From Azospirillum soli (lineage in GTDB: Bacteria; Pseudomonadota; Alphaproteobacteria; Azospirillales; Azospirillaceae): a DNA stretch of 64,000 bases. The stretch is from positions 1 through 64,000 of the forward strand of contig NZ_JAGINQ010000001.1 of the NCBI RefSeq assembly GCF_017876165.1. Direction: 5' to 3'. Each line of letters opens with the position of its first letter. Position 1 is the first letter of the stretch. Position numbers and translations under genes: made by a program. Of this stretch, positions 18,150 to 26,819 are shown piece after piece. The notes under the pieces were generated by a model. It was given only the letters and a program-made list of their open reading frames with translations, was not told where the DNA came from and did no database searches.

Positions 18150-18994
18150 TGAAAGCCGCCCTTCTCGGCCTGCTTGCCGAATCCCATGTCCACCCCGGCG
18201 TCGGCCAGAGCAACGAAACGGTCGATCTGCCGGTCGCGCGCGAACGCACCACCAGCTATCCCTTCGTGCCGGGAAGCTCCTGCAAGGGCGCCCTGCGCGA
18301 GGTGGTGGAACAGCGCCTCCCCGCCGATGCCGAGCGCTGGTTCGGCAAGCAGGACAACGCCGGGCAGGTGATGGTGTCGGACGCGCGGCTGCTGCTTCTG
18401 CCGGTGCGCAGCCTGACGGGGGCCTACCGCTGGCTGACCTGCCCGCACATCGTGGAGCGGCTGGTCCGCGACCGCCGCCGGGCCGGGCTGACCGTGCCCG
18501 AGGCGCCGTTCGACTTCACCGCCCTGGACGGCCAGGGCGAGTCCCGGGTCCTGTCCGCCGGCGCCGGCCGCCTGTTCCTGGAGGAGCGCAGCTTCACCCC
18601 CGCCGGCCCGCTCCCCCCCGGACTGGCGGAACTGCTCGGCGGGTTGATCGGTGACGAGCAGGCCCGCGCCCGGCTTGCCGGCCAGCTCGCGGTCGTCAGC
18701 GATGAGGAGTTCGGCTGGTTCGCCCGCTACGCCCTGTCGGTGCAGGCCCGCAACTGCCTCAATGAGCAGAAGACCTCCACCAATCTCTGGTACGAGGAGA
18801 CCCTGCCGCCCGACACCGTCATGTACGTGGTGCTGAACGACCGCCACAAGGCCGACGGCGGCGAGGCCGGCGGCAGCGCGGCGGTGGCGGAACTCCTCCG
18901 GCGGCATCCCTACCTGCAACTCGGCGGGAACGAGACGGTCGGCCAGGGCTGGTTCCTGGTCCGCCCACTCATCGCCGGCGAAGAGGAGGGCTGA
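18149..18994 (+). CDS. cmr4: Type III-B backbone RNase Cmr4
   Basis: A 281-aa Cas7-type backbone protein that cuts target RNA at 6-nt intervals. The N-terminal HPGVGQSNETVDLPVARER contains Asp26, the position of the catalytic aspartate in Cmr4, followed by the conserved PFVPGSSCKGALRE. The glycine-rich end (YLQLGGNETVGQGWFLVR) is also typical. The ATG shares a base with the TGA of cmr3. The presence of Asp26 predicts active target-RNA cleavage, which normally terminates cOA signalling. Confidence 0.95.
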   Translation: MKAALLGLLAESHVHPGVGQSNETVDLPVARERTTSYPFVPGSSCKGALREVVEQRLPADAERWFGKQDNAGQVMVSDARLLLLPVRSLTGAYRWLTCPHIVERLVRDRRRAGLTVPEAPFDFTALDGQGESRVLSAGAGRLFLEERSFTPAGPLPPGLAELLGGLIGDEQARARLAGQLAVVSDEEFGWFARYALSVQARNCLNEQKTSTNLWYEETLPPDTVMYVVLNDRHKADGGEAGGSAAVAELLRRHPYLQLGGNETVGQGWFLVRPLIAGEEEG

Positions 18995-18997
18995 GCC

Positions 18998-19444
18998 ATG
19001 TCCACCCTTCCCCAGCGCCGCGCCAAGGCCGCGCTTGCCGCCATTCGCGACTATGCCGAGAAGGCGCCGGAACCGGAACGGCTGGCCTACGCCGGCTACG
19101 TCAAGTCGCTGCCGGCGGCCATCGTCATGAACGGCCTGGGCCAAGCGCTGGCGACCGAATTGGCGCAGGGCGGCAAGGACAGCGCCAAGGGCCAGGGCGG
19201 CAAGGCCCCCAACGCCCACCGGCAGTTGTACCTGCACCTGGAGGACTGGCTGTGCGGCCCCGACGCCGACGCCCCCTTCCGGGGCCGGCGCGAGGGCCGG
19301 CCGAAGGACGAGCCCGTGCTGATGCTGGCGCTGTGCGACGCCGACCAGCACGGGTTCCTGCTCGCCCAGGCCGAAGCCATGGCCTACATCCAGTGGCTGA
19401 AGAAGTTCGCCAACGCCTTTCTCACGGAAGGGAACGGCGCATGA
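18998..19444 (+). CDS. cmr5: Type III-B small subunit Cmr5
   Basis: A 148-aa largely alpha-helical small subunit (QRRAKAALAAIRDYAEKAPEPERLAYAGYVKSLPAAIVMNGLGQAL), the usual Cmr5 pattern, with the C-terminal EAMAYIQWLKKFANAFL. It lies between cmr4 and cmr6 and overlaps cmr6 by 4 bp (ATGA). In the complex Cmr5 forms the minor filament along the crRNA. Confidence 0.92.
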   Translation: MSTLPQRRAKAALAAIRDYAEKAPEPERLAYAGYVKSLPAAIVMNGLGQALATELAQGGKDSAKGQGGKAPNAHRQLYLHLEDWLCGPDADAPFRGRREGRPKDEPVLMLALCDADQHGFLLAQAEAMAYIQWLKKFANAFLTEGNGA

Positions 19445-20496
19445 CGGCCCCGCTCTATCGCGGTGCGATGGAGGAGGCCGCGCGCGCCTTCCAGCCGAAG
19501 CCAAGCCCGTCCGGCCCCGTTTGGGGCGGCAACGCCGGGCTTTGGTTCGACAAGTTCTGCGACCGCTGGCAGGCGGATTTCGGCGGGCTGGACGGCGACG
19601 ACGCCAAGCGCCAGTGGATCGAAAGCCTCATCCGCCCGCGCGGCCGCGACGGCCTTCCCGACGCGAACAAGCCTCCGGTGAAGGCCGGCGATCCGGCGCT
19701 GCTGGCCGAGCACGCGCGCCGCCGCCGCTCCCTGGTGGAGGCGCGCGGCGGCCGCGTGCTGGAGATGCGCCTGACGGCGCGCTTCGCCTCCGGCCTCGGC
19801 CGCCGCCACCCGGTCGAAAACGGGTTCGCGTTTCACCACAGCCTGGGCGTGCCGTTTCTGGCCGGGAGCGGCGTCAAGGGCCTGACCAGAGCCTGGGCCG
19901 AAATCGCCGCCCCGGAATCGGTGAAGACCATCTTCGGGCCGCGCCCCGGCGATGGCGCGCTGGAGGTGGGCGACATCATCCTGCTGGACGCCCTGCCGGT
20001 GGAGCCGGTTTCCCTGGTGGCGGACGTGGTCACGCCGCACACCGGCCGCTGGAACCTCGCCGACCCCGCCGTCCCGTCCTCCCTGGAGCCGCCGGCGGAC
20101 TGGCACTCCCCGAAGCCCATTCCCTTCCTGGCGTTGGAAGCCGGTGCCGTCTTCCAGTTCGCCGTTCTCCCGCGCCGCCTCTTGGCGCCGCTGGACGACG
20201 CCGCCCGCTGGGTGAGCGAAGCGCTGGAGTGGCTGGGCGCCGGGGCCAAGACCGCCACCGGCTTCGGGCGCTTCCAACCGCGCGACGCCGCCTTGCCCGA
20301 GGACCCCGTTTCCCCCTTCGGCATCCCGTCCGCCGCGCCACGCGGACGCGGCGCGTCTCAGCCTCCCCCACCCCCTCGGCGCGGCATGGTCGATGGCGAG
20401 CCCGTGGAGATCCTGCGCCGCGAAGGCGGCCTGCTTGTGGTCCGCTTCCTGGAGACGGGCGACATCGAGACGGTCGGCCCGGATCAAGTGACCTGA
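19441..20496 (+). CDS. cmr6: Type III-B RAMP protein Cmr6
   Basis: A 351-aa Cas7-like protein. The RAMP core begins around residue 105 (LTARFASGLGRRHPVENGFAFH), then the family block GVPFLAGSGVKGLTRAWAE and a C-terminal G-rich loop (LGAGAKTATGFGRF). A Pro/Arg-rich linker and a short extra C-terminal beta-rich tail (about 310-351) follow. It ends the Cmr complex genes, 27 bp before nucC. Confidence 0.93.
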   Translation: MTAPLYRGAMEEAARAFQPKPSPSGPVWGGNAGLWFDKFCDRWQADFGGLDGDDAKRQWIESLIRPRGRDGLPDANKPPVKAGDPALLAEHARRRRSLVEARGGRVLEMRLTARFASGLGRRHPVENGFAFHHSLGVPFLAGSGVKGLTRAWAEIAAPESVKTIFGPRPGDGALEVGDIILLDALPVEPVSLVADVVTPHTGRWNLADPAVPSSLEPPADWHSPKPIPFLALEAGAVFQFAVLPRRLLAPLDDAARWVSEALEWLGAGAKTATGFGRFQPRDAALPEDPVSPFGIPSAAPRGRGASQPPPPPRRGMVDGEPVEILRREGGLLVVRFLETGDIETVGPDQVT

Positions 20497-20523
20497 CCCT
20501 CCCTTCCAGAACCGGAGTCCGTG

Positions 20524-21261
20524 ATGACCGAATGGTCGCTTCCAAAGGTGCTGACGGCCTTGCACAATCATGTCGAGCACCGCTTGACCTCCGCCCGGCT
20601 CACGCTCGGCCATCCGGGCACGAAGGGCGCGGCCAGCGAGAACGTCTGGCTTACGCTGCTGAAGGACCACCTGCCGCACCGCTATCAGGCGGCCAACGCC
20701 TTCGTGGTGGACAGCCGGGGCTCCTTCAGCGACCAGATCGACATCGTTGTCTTCGACCGGCAATACACCCCCTTCGTCTTCAATTTCGAGGGCCAGCCGA
20801 TCATTCCTGCGGAGGCCGTGTACGCGGTGTTCGAGGCCAAGCAGTCGATGAACGCCGCCGAGATCGCCTACGCGCACGGCAAGCTGGCGAGCGTCCGGCG
20901 GCTGCACCGCACCAGCCTGCCGATCCCGTCCGCCAGCGGCCTTCAGCCACCCAAGCCCCTGCATCATATCCTCGGCGGCCTGCTGACGCTGGAGTCCGAT
21001 TGGTCTCCACCCTTCGGAGGCGCCTTCTCGAAGGCGCTCGGCGGCGCGAAGAGTGACGACGAGCGCCTGGACCTCTGCTGTGTGGCCGCGCATGGGCTGT
21101 ATGGCCGCGATGCTGCGGGATGGACCGATCTCGCGCCGGGCGGCAAACCGGCGACGGCTTTCCTGTTCGAACTGATAGCCCGGTTGCAGCAATGCGCCAC
21201 TGTGCCGATGATCGACGTCCGCGCCTACGCCACGTGGCTGAACACCGGGCAGCCGGCCTGA
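20524..21261 (+). CDS. nucC: NucC, cyclic-triadenylate-activated DNA endonuclease
   Basis: A 245-aa restriction-endonuclease-like protein. The segments RYQAANAFVVDS, FSDQIDIVVFDRQYTPF, AVYAVFEAKQS, LASVRRLHRTSLPIP and ILGGLLTLESDWS match NucC as I remember the E. coli MS115-1 protein. The catalytic set Asp73, Glu104, Lys106 sits at the same residue numbers. NucC trimers bind cA3, assemble into hexamers and shred double-stranded DNA, killing or disarming infected cells. In CBASS it is paired with a cyclase; here it follows cmr6 by 27 bp, so Cas10 should supply the signal. The ATG at 20524 is used; a GTG lies just before it. No CARF protein or ring nuclease is visible nearby. Confidence 0.92.
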   Translation: MTEWSLPKVLTALHNHVEHRLTSARLTLGHPGTKGAASENVWLTLLKDHLPHRYQAANAFVVDSRGSFSDQIDIVVFDRQYTPFVFNFEGQPIIPAEAVYAVFEAKQSMNAAEIAYAHGKLASVRRLHRTSLPIPSASGLQPPKPLHHILGGLLTLESDWSPPFGGAFSKALGGAKSDDERLDLCCVAAHGLYGRDAAGWTDLAPGGKPATAFLFELIARLQQCATVPMIDVRAYATWLNTGQPA

Positions 21262-21395
21262 TTGTCGTTGTCGTTCAACGGGGTGCGACCTACCCTGTCT
21301 TCCCGAGCCGAAATGCTCGGGCCTCATTGAAGCCGCAGCGCGTCGGTGACGCCGTCCCCCATGGCCTTGACGTCTTCCCGAGCGGAAGTCTCCGG
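21262..21395 (+). CRISPR. One-spacer CRISPR mini-array with leader end, directly after nucC
   Basis: The 35 bp after the nucC stop (21262-21296) match the last 35 bp of the two long-array leaders (TTGTCGTTGTCGTTCAACG...). They are followed by a full 37-bp repeat (21297-21333, stem CCCGAG/CTCGGG, ending ATTGAAGC), a 38-bp spacer (21334-21371) and the first about 16 bp of a second repeat (from 21372), which then diverges. There is no room for an independent leader promoter, so transcription probably comes from the cmr-nucC operon. Confidence 0.88.
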
Positions 21396-21825
21396 CGCTG
21401 CCGAGGACAAATGGTGCCCGCAGGAGGGCGCCACGGTTCTCTCGCTCCTGCACCGGCTCGACGCCGCCGGCATGGAAACACCCGACCTCTACATTGTGAC
21501 GCCGTTCGTGATCGTCGCCGACAACCTGCGGCGGATGCTCACCGACAGGGGCGCGTGGCCCCGGCGCTGGGGCGACGATCCGGCCGCGTGGGCTCGGGAG
21601 CGCGGGGACGTGCACACGGTGCAGGGGCGCGAGGCCGAGGCGGTCATCTTCGTGCTCGGGGCTCCGGGTCCTCAGCAGGATGGCGCCCGCAGGTGGGCCG
21701 GAGGGCGCCCGAACTTGCTCAACGTCGCGGTGACGCGCGCCAAGGAAGTGGTCTACGTGGTCGGCAACCGCCGTCTTTGGAAAGTCGCCGGGGTGTTCCA
21801 GGAACTGGACGCCCGACTGCCGTGA
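21396..21825 (+). pseudogene. C-terminal fragment of a superfamily 1 helicase
   Basis: About 140 codons encode YIVTPFVIVADNLRRMLTDR, GDVHTVQGREAEAVIFVLG and LNVAVTRAKEVVYVVGNR. These are motifs V and VI of Upf1/Dna2-like AAA helicases. The frame opens only inside the broken CRISPR repeat; no Walker A, Walker B or N-terminal domain is present. The gene was evidently cut off by the recombination that placed the mini-array next to it. Confidence 0.8.
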
Positions 21826-21894
21826 CGGCCAAGCCAAGCGGCCATGCGATGCCGGCGGTGGAACGTGCGCCGTGGTGATGACGCGGCGGCGGCT

Positions 21895-24800
21895 TCATCG
21901 CCACGGCCACTGGATGTGGGTGGTGATCCTGGTGCCGAACAGCGTCTCCTTCCATTCCTTGTCGCGCTTCTCAACCGCCTCGTTCAGCGCTTGCCCGCAC
22001 AGAGACAGATGCGTCCGCCACGCTTTGGGCAACCCCTCCCAAACCTCGTCGAGCCGCCGGGGTGCCCAAGCGTAGACGCGCCGGTCAGCACAGCACAGGA
22101 AGAGCCGGTGCCGGCCGAACGCCCGGTCAACGTCGCGCTCGTCCAGGAACTCGTCGAGCCAGTGACGGGCTTGGAGGTTCCGCCGGTAGTTGCCTTTGGC
22201 GCGCGCGTGGACCTCGGCCAGCCAGCCAAGTGCCGGCGGCTCGGCCAGCGTGGTTCGCCACAAGCTCTCGGCCGCGTCGGTGACGTCCAGCAAGCCGGCA
22301 AACCAGAGCCCCCGCGCGATCTCCCCAGCCAAGGGCGCTGCCAAATCGCGGCGAATCCGGTCGATCAACCATGCCTGCCGGCCGTGGTCGATGACGGCGG
22401 TTGCTATCCGGCCGAGATCCTGATCGGTGCGAGCCAGATCGCACGCAAGGTGGCGCAGTTGATCCACGGGCTCCGAATCCGGTGCCTCGAAAGGCATCTG
22501 CGAGAACTCATCGCTCCGAAACGATGAGCGTTCATAAAGCCGCCGCATGACCTTCCACATGGCCATGCCTTCGGCCGGCCGGTGGCGAAGCAGCGCCCGG
22601 CAGATGTCGTTGTAGGGAAATTCGTCAAAGAACAGGGATCGCCGCGACGCTCCGCTTCCAGTGAGCAGGGGCTGGACCCAAGCCACCACCTGATCGCCCC
22701 GGCGCTCCACCAAGCGGTCTATGGCACAATTCAGAATGAAGTAATGCCGAGGGATCGTCCGCGATGCGGGCGGCTGGAAGAGGTCAACATGTATGCGTTT
22801 TTCCACATAGCCGGCGAACGCGTCGAGATCCTCCTCCGTCGCGCCTTCTCGAATGGCGAGGAAGCCCCAAGCTTCGGGATCAACACGCGAGCGGATGTCC
22901 GCGGCCGGCATGATCGCCGCCGCTTCGATGAGCGCCAGCGATCCGTTGATGACTTCTTCCCGGTCCATACCCTCCGTGCAGCGCCATGATGTACCCGCGA
23001 GTGCCCGGCTCAGTTCAGGATCCCGCGCATTGTGCACAACCTCCAAGGCGAGCTTGCGCACCCCCTGGTCCTCATGCTCCAGCAGCGGCACTAGCGCAGG
23101 ATAGCCGGGGGGCAGCGCGTCGAGGCGGATGTGGAGCAGATACCACAACCATCCGCACAATCGGGCCGGCGGCGCGTCGGGCTGCAACTCCTCGGCAACG
23201 GTGGCAAAATCCTCGGACGTCGGCTCCGCAAGGATGGCTGCGTGCTTGGCGTCGAAATCCGGCCCGTCCGGCTGTTGCGAGAAAAAGGCGATCTGTTCGG
23301 CCGCGGTCCGCCCCGCCAACGCCGCCAAGTGGAACTCGATGAGCGTGCCATCACCGCCGCGCAGTTCATCAACCGACCGAACCGGAAGGGACGACACAAC
23401 CGCGCGTTCATCCTCTCCCAGCAGGAACACATGCGACGGTGTCCGGAACGCCAGCCGGTCCAAGGATTCGGCCGGACGCTCGGCTGCTCCCGCAAAGATC
23501 CTGCGATATAGGTTTCCCAACGCATTGGGCGCCCACCGCGCCAAGGCAGCCTCGGCACGTCCAAGGGCCGCGTCGTCGCTGGTGTTGCCCATGACGCGCC
23601 AGAGACGGCCAGCGTCGGTTGCGTCGGCCAAGCCGCCCAGGAATTTCGCGTCTTCCTCCGACAAACGACACACGGGATCGACCGCGTACCCATTCAGGTC
23701 ACCAGCTTTCGAAAGGGGCGCTTCCTCACCCTGCAGCATGTTTTGGGTGGTTGGCCGGGTCCAAGTCAGCAAACCGTCGGCACCCCTCACGACAGCCGGT
23801 TCAGCGCCCCTCCATGTTCGAACCCTCTCCCGCGCCAGGGATTCCGCTTGGCGGGCGGCGTCTGGTGCGGCGAACGCCGCTAGCAACCGGCGGGCAGCGT
23901 CGTCCGCTACGTTGTTGGACAAGGCAAGCAGCCGCTCCGCCTGTTGTCGAACACACTCTTGCAGTGCCCGGCCGTCCTCCGGTTCGTTCTCGTCGCGATG
24001 CGGATAGCGCAATATCCAGGCAACCTGCTCTCCCTGAACATCCCCGCCCATGATCGCCCGGCTCACGGCCCAGGCTGTCAGTGCCGGCACAACCCGCGCT
24101 CGCGGCATGTAGGACAGGATGCCGAGCACACGGCAGGCAAGCCAGGGGGTGTCCCCGCCGATCTCCGCGCGGATAGGGATCTCGGGATTGAGCGCCCCGG
24201 CAACGCTGTCCCAAGAGGCGCGCCGCTCCCGCGTCCGGACGATCCGTTCCGCGGCCCCCTCCATCTCGGGGTCGTAATTGATGACCATTCCCTCGACCGG
24301 GTCGCCCCAGTGGGTGCCGAGCCACACGGCGCACCACGCCAGGATTCGGGCTCCGATGTTGTCGGGCCAACGATCGGCCGCGTTCGCGAATCCCTTGATC
24401 AGGACCTCGTCCGTATGGTGCCCCGTGTGCCGGTGCAGCCACGTTTCCTCGGCCAAGGCGGTAAACAGGGCAAGGTCCTGAGGGATCAGCCGCCAGAAAG
24501 CATCGAAGTCGACCCCACGGAAGTTCTGCCGGTCCAGCCACGCGCGGAGAAGCGTGGCGCCGAGTGCTGCCGAGCTTTCGCCGTCGATGAGCGCGATGGT
24601 GACGGCGGCGCGCAGCAGATCGACCGCCAAATCCTGTTCGCGCAACGGGTCGAGGAATGCGGCGAGTTCGTCGGCGATGCCCCCTTCCGGCATCTCTCTC
24701 AGCCGTTCGACCAAGGCCATGCCAAGAGCGTAGGGCGCCAGAGCCGTGTTCAGGCGAAAGCGGTCGGCGCGACCTTCTACCGGCACCATCCAGCGGCCAT

Positions 24801-26419
24801 CGACGATCTCGCTGACCGTGCTGTACAGCGCCTCCGGTCCATCACCACTGCTCGCCCCCAACTCCTCGGTCAGCTCCCGGCGGGTCAAAGGCAGGGTGAT
24901 TTCGGCCGTGTCGCCAAGCCGGCCGTGCAGGCGCCGTCCCAGGGCGGCGATGAACTCGTGAAAGGCCGCGTCGTTCACCCTCAGGTGTCCCTCACGCTGG
25001 CTCAGCCGGTCCTTCCAGTCCTCGTAGGCGAGCCGCTCGCGCGTGATGTCGCCGCTCTCGGACAGCGCCGCACGGTGGCGGATGGCGAGGTTGCAAAGGC
25101 GCGGCACCTTCAGCAAGGGCAGCAGCCCCGGCACGAAGTCGGCGCGCGACAGACCGTGCTGCTGAAGGACGGAGTCGAGTTCCGCGTCGTCGAAGGGATC
25201 GACAGCCTGGATGAGCGGCGCCGGCTTGACGCTGGCCAACCTATTCAACCCGCGACGCCAGTGATCGGGGCGGCAGGTCATGATCACGGCGGCTCTGCCG
25301 CGCCAAGGGTCTTCCGCCAGTTGGGCCAGGATGTTGCCCCAGTCCCGAAAGGTCCAGTGCTCGTTCAGACCGTCGAACACCAGCAGGAAGCGGGGCTCCG
25401 CCGCCGGAGTCTTCAGCCAGAGCCGCACCCGCCGGCGCCAGAATTCCTCGTCGCGCAATCTGGTCCGCCGTGCGAGCAGGCGCGCCACCAGACCTTCCAC
25501 GTCGGTATTGGTCACATCGCGCGCCGGAATCACCAGACACAGCGGCAGGTTGCTCCCGTCCGGACCGGCGCGCTCGTGCCACCACCCCAGCGGCGCCCAG
25601 GACTTCCCGACGCCCTCGTCACCGAGAAGCGCAAGCGGCGATGCATGTGACGCCCACCATCGGTCCAGAACCTCCATGAGGCGCGGTCGGGCGCCCCGGC
25701 GTGCCTCGTCATCGAGAAGGTTGACCAGCCCATGCAGGCGGGAGAGCGCATAGTTCCGGCGGCTGAAGGTCTCGCGCAGCCAGTCGGCCATGCACCGCCG
25801 CGCGGAGCCCCATCCCATGTCGGGCGCGGTCAGACGGTCGAGCAGGTCCTTCGCGGCCGCCGGAAACCCGGGGTGTTCCCCCAGCCAATCCAGGCAGGAC
25901 TTTACGGCGGCTGCCTTCTCCGCATCGATGCGCGTGAGCACGGCCTCCGGCGCCAGCGCGCACAACACGGCCAGCGGCGGCAGCATGGTCGCCGACTTCG
26001 GCCAGTCGATGACCACGACGCCAATCCCCTGCTCCACTCCAAGCCGAACCAGTTCCCTTTCGTCGTCGAGGCTGATCTCCCGCGTCGCCCCGAAGACGAT
26101 CAGGTCGAGGTCCGGCCGCTGGTCCACGGCGTCCACCAGCTTCGCCTTCATCCACCAGCTTCGCCTTCAGCTGATCGACGCTCAACGCGGTCTTCGCGCC
26201 GTACCGTTTCGCTTCCACGGCGATGGAAGGCCCGGCATCGGATGGACCGGTTCCCATGTCGATTCCACCCTGCGGCCCCGGCTTCACCAGGCTGAGGCGC
26301 CGACGGACGAGCTTCGCGACGGCGTCGCGCAGCAATCCCTCAAAACCCGTCTCTCCGGTTGCTCCGAGGTTGGTCAGGAAGTCCTGCAGCGGCTCAAGGG
26401 TGGCGGCAAGGTCGGGCAT
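21895..26419 (-). pseudogene. Avs/NACHT-like STAND defence NTPase with N-terminal nuclease, frameshifted
   Basis: Read on the minus strand, about 1500 codons are split in two frames. The N-terminal part (from ATG 26419) has a PD-(D/E)XK-type nuclease: FEGLLRDAVAKLV, GGIDMG, SIAVEAKRYG. After the frameshift the second frame continues LKAKLVDAVDQRPDLDLIVFGATREIS, then the P-loop LGDEGVGKS, Walker B FLLVFDGLNEH and sensor RAAVIMTCRPDHW. A roughly 1000-residue helical, HEAT-like sensor follows. Such proteins (Avs, bacterial NACHT) recognise phage proteins and activate the nuclease. A perfect 19-bp tandem duplication at 26132-26169 causes the shift; deleting one copy restores one long frame. Otherwise the coding sequence looks undamaged. 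Confidence 0.8.
26132..26169. repeat. 19-bp tandem duplication inside the STAND gene
   Basis: TCCACCAGCTTCGCCTTCA is repeated twice with no gap (26132-26150 and 26151-26169). Since 19 is not a multiple of three, it shifts the frame between the nuclease and NTPase parts. Loss of one copy by slippage or recombination would restore the gene. Confidence 0.95.
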
Positions 26420-26819
26420 GGAAGGGAAAATCCAGTGGGGGCCAAGCATGCTCGTGTCAGTCGCCGGAAAACGCAAGAGTCGGCGAGCGCAATCACCGCG
26501 CGCTGTGCGGAGTTTGGTCTTTGAACGGGTTGCGGCACCCATGGCCCCGCGAATGGGTTGCGGCCCCAACCATCCTCACGCAGCAATCTTCATTCAAGGG
26601 AAAGGCAAGGCCATTGGCGTACAAAAAGAATGACACCGAATGCACAAGTATGCGATCCAGGACGACACGCCGATGCTCATACACCGATTTGACCGGTTAA
26701 ATACCCAAAGGAGCAAGGATAAGATCGCTGACGAAGCTTCCAGAAAAGAAGAATGGAGGCGGGCCGGTTCTTCTTCGACGGATCGAAAGCCCCCGCTCTC
26801 GGAACACAGGAGGGACAGC

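Noticed and set aside
20524..21261. Reading the gene after cmr6 as a generic DUF6602-like or NERD-like nuclease
   Set aside because: Blocks along the whole protein and the positions of Asp73/Glu104/Lys106 match NucC much more specifically.
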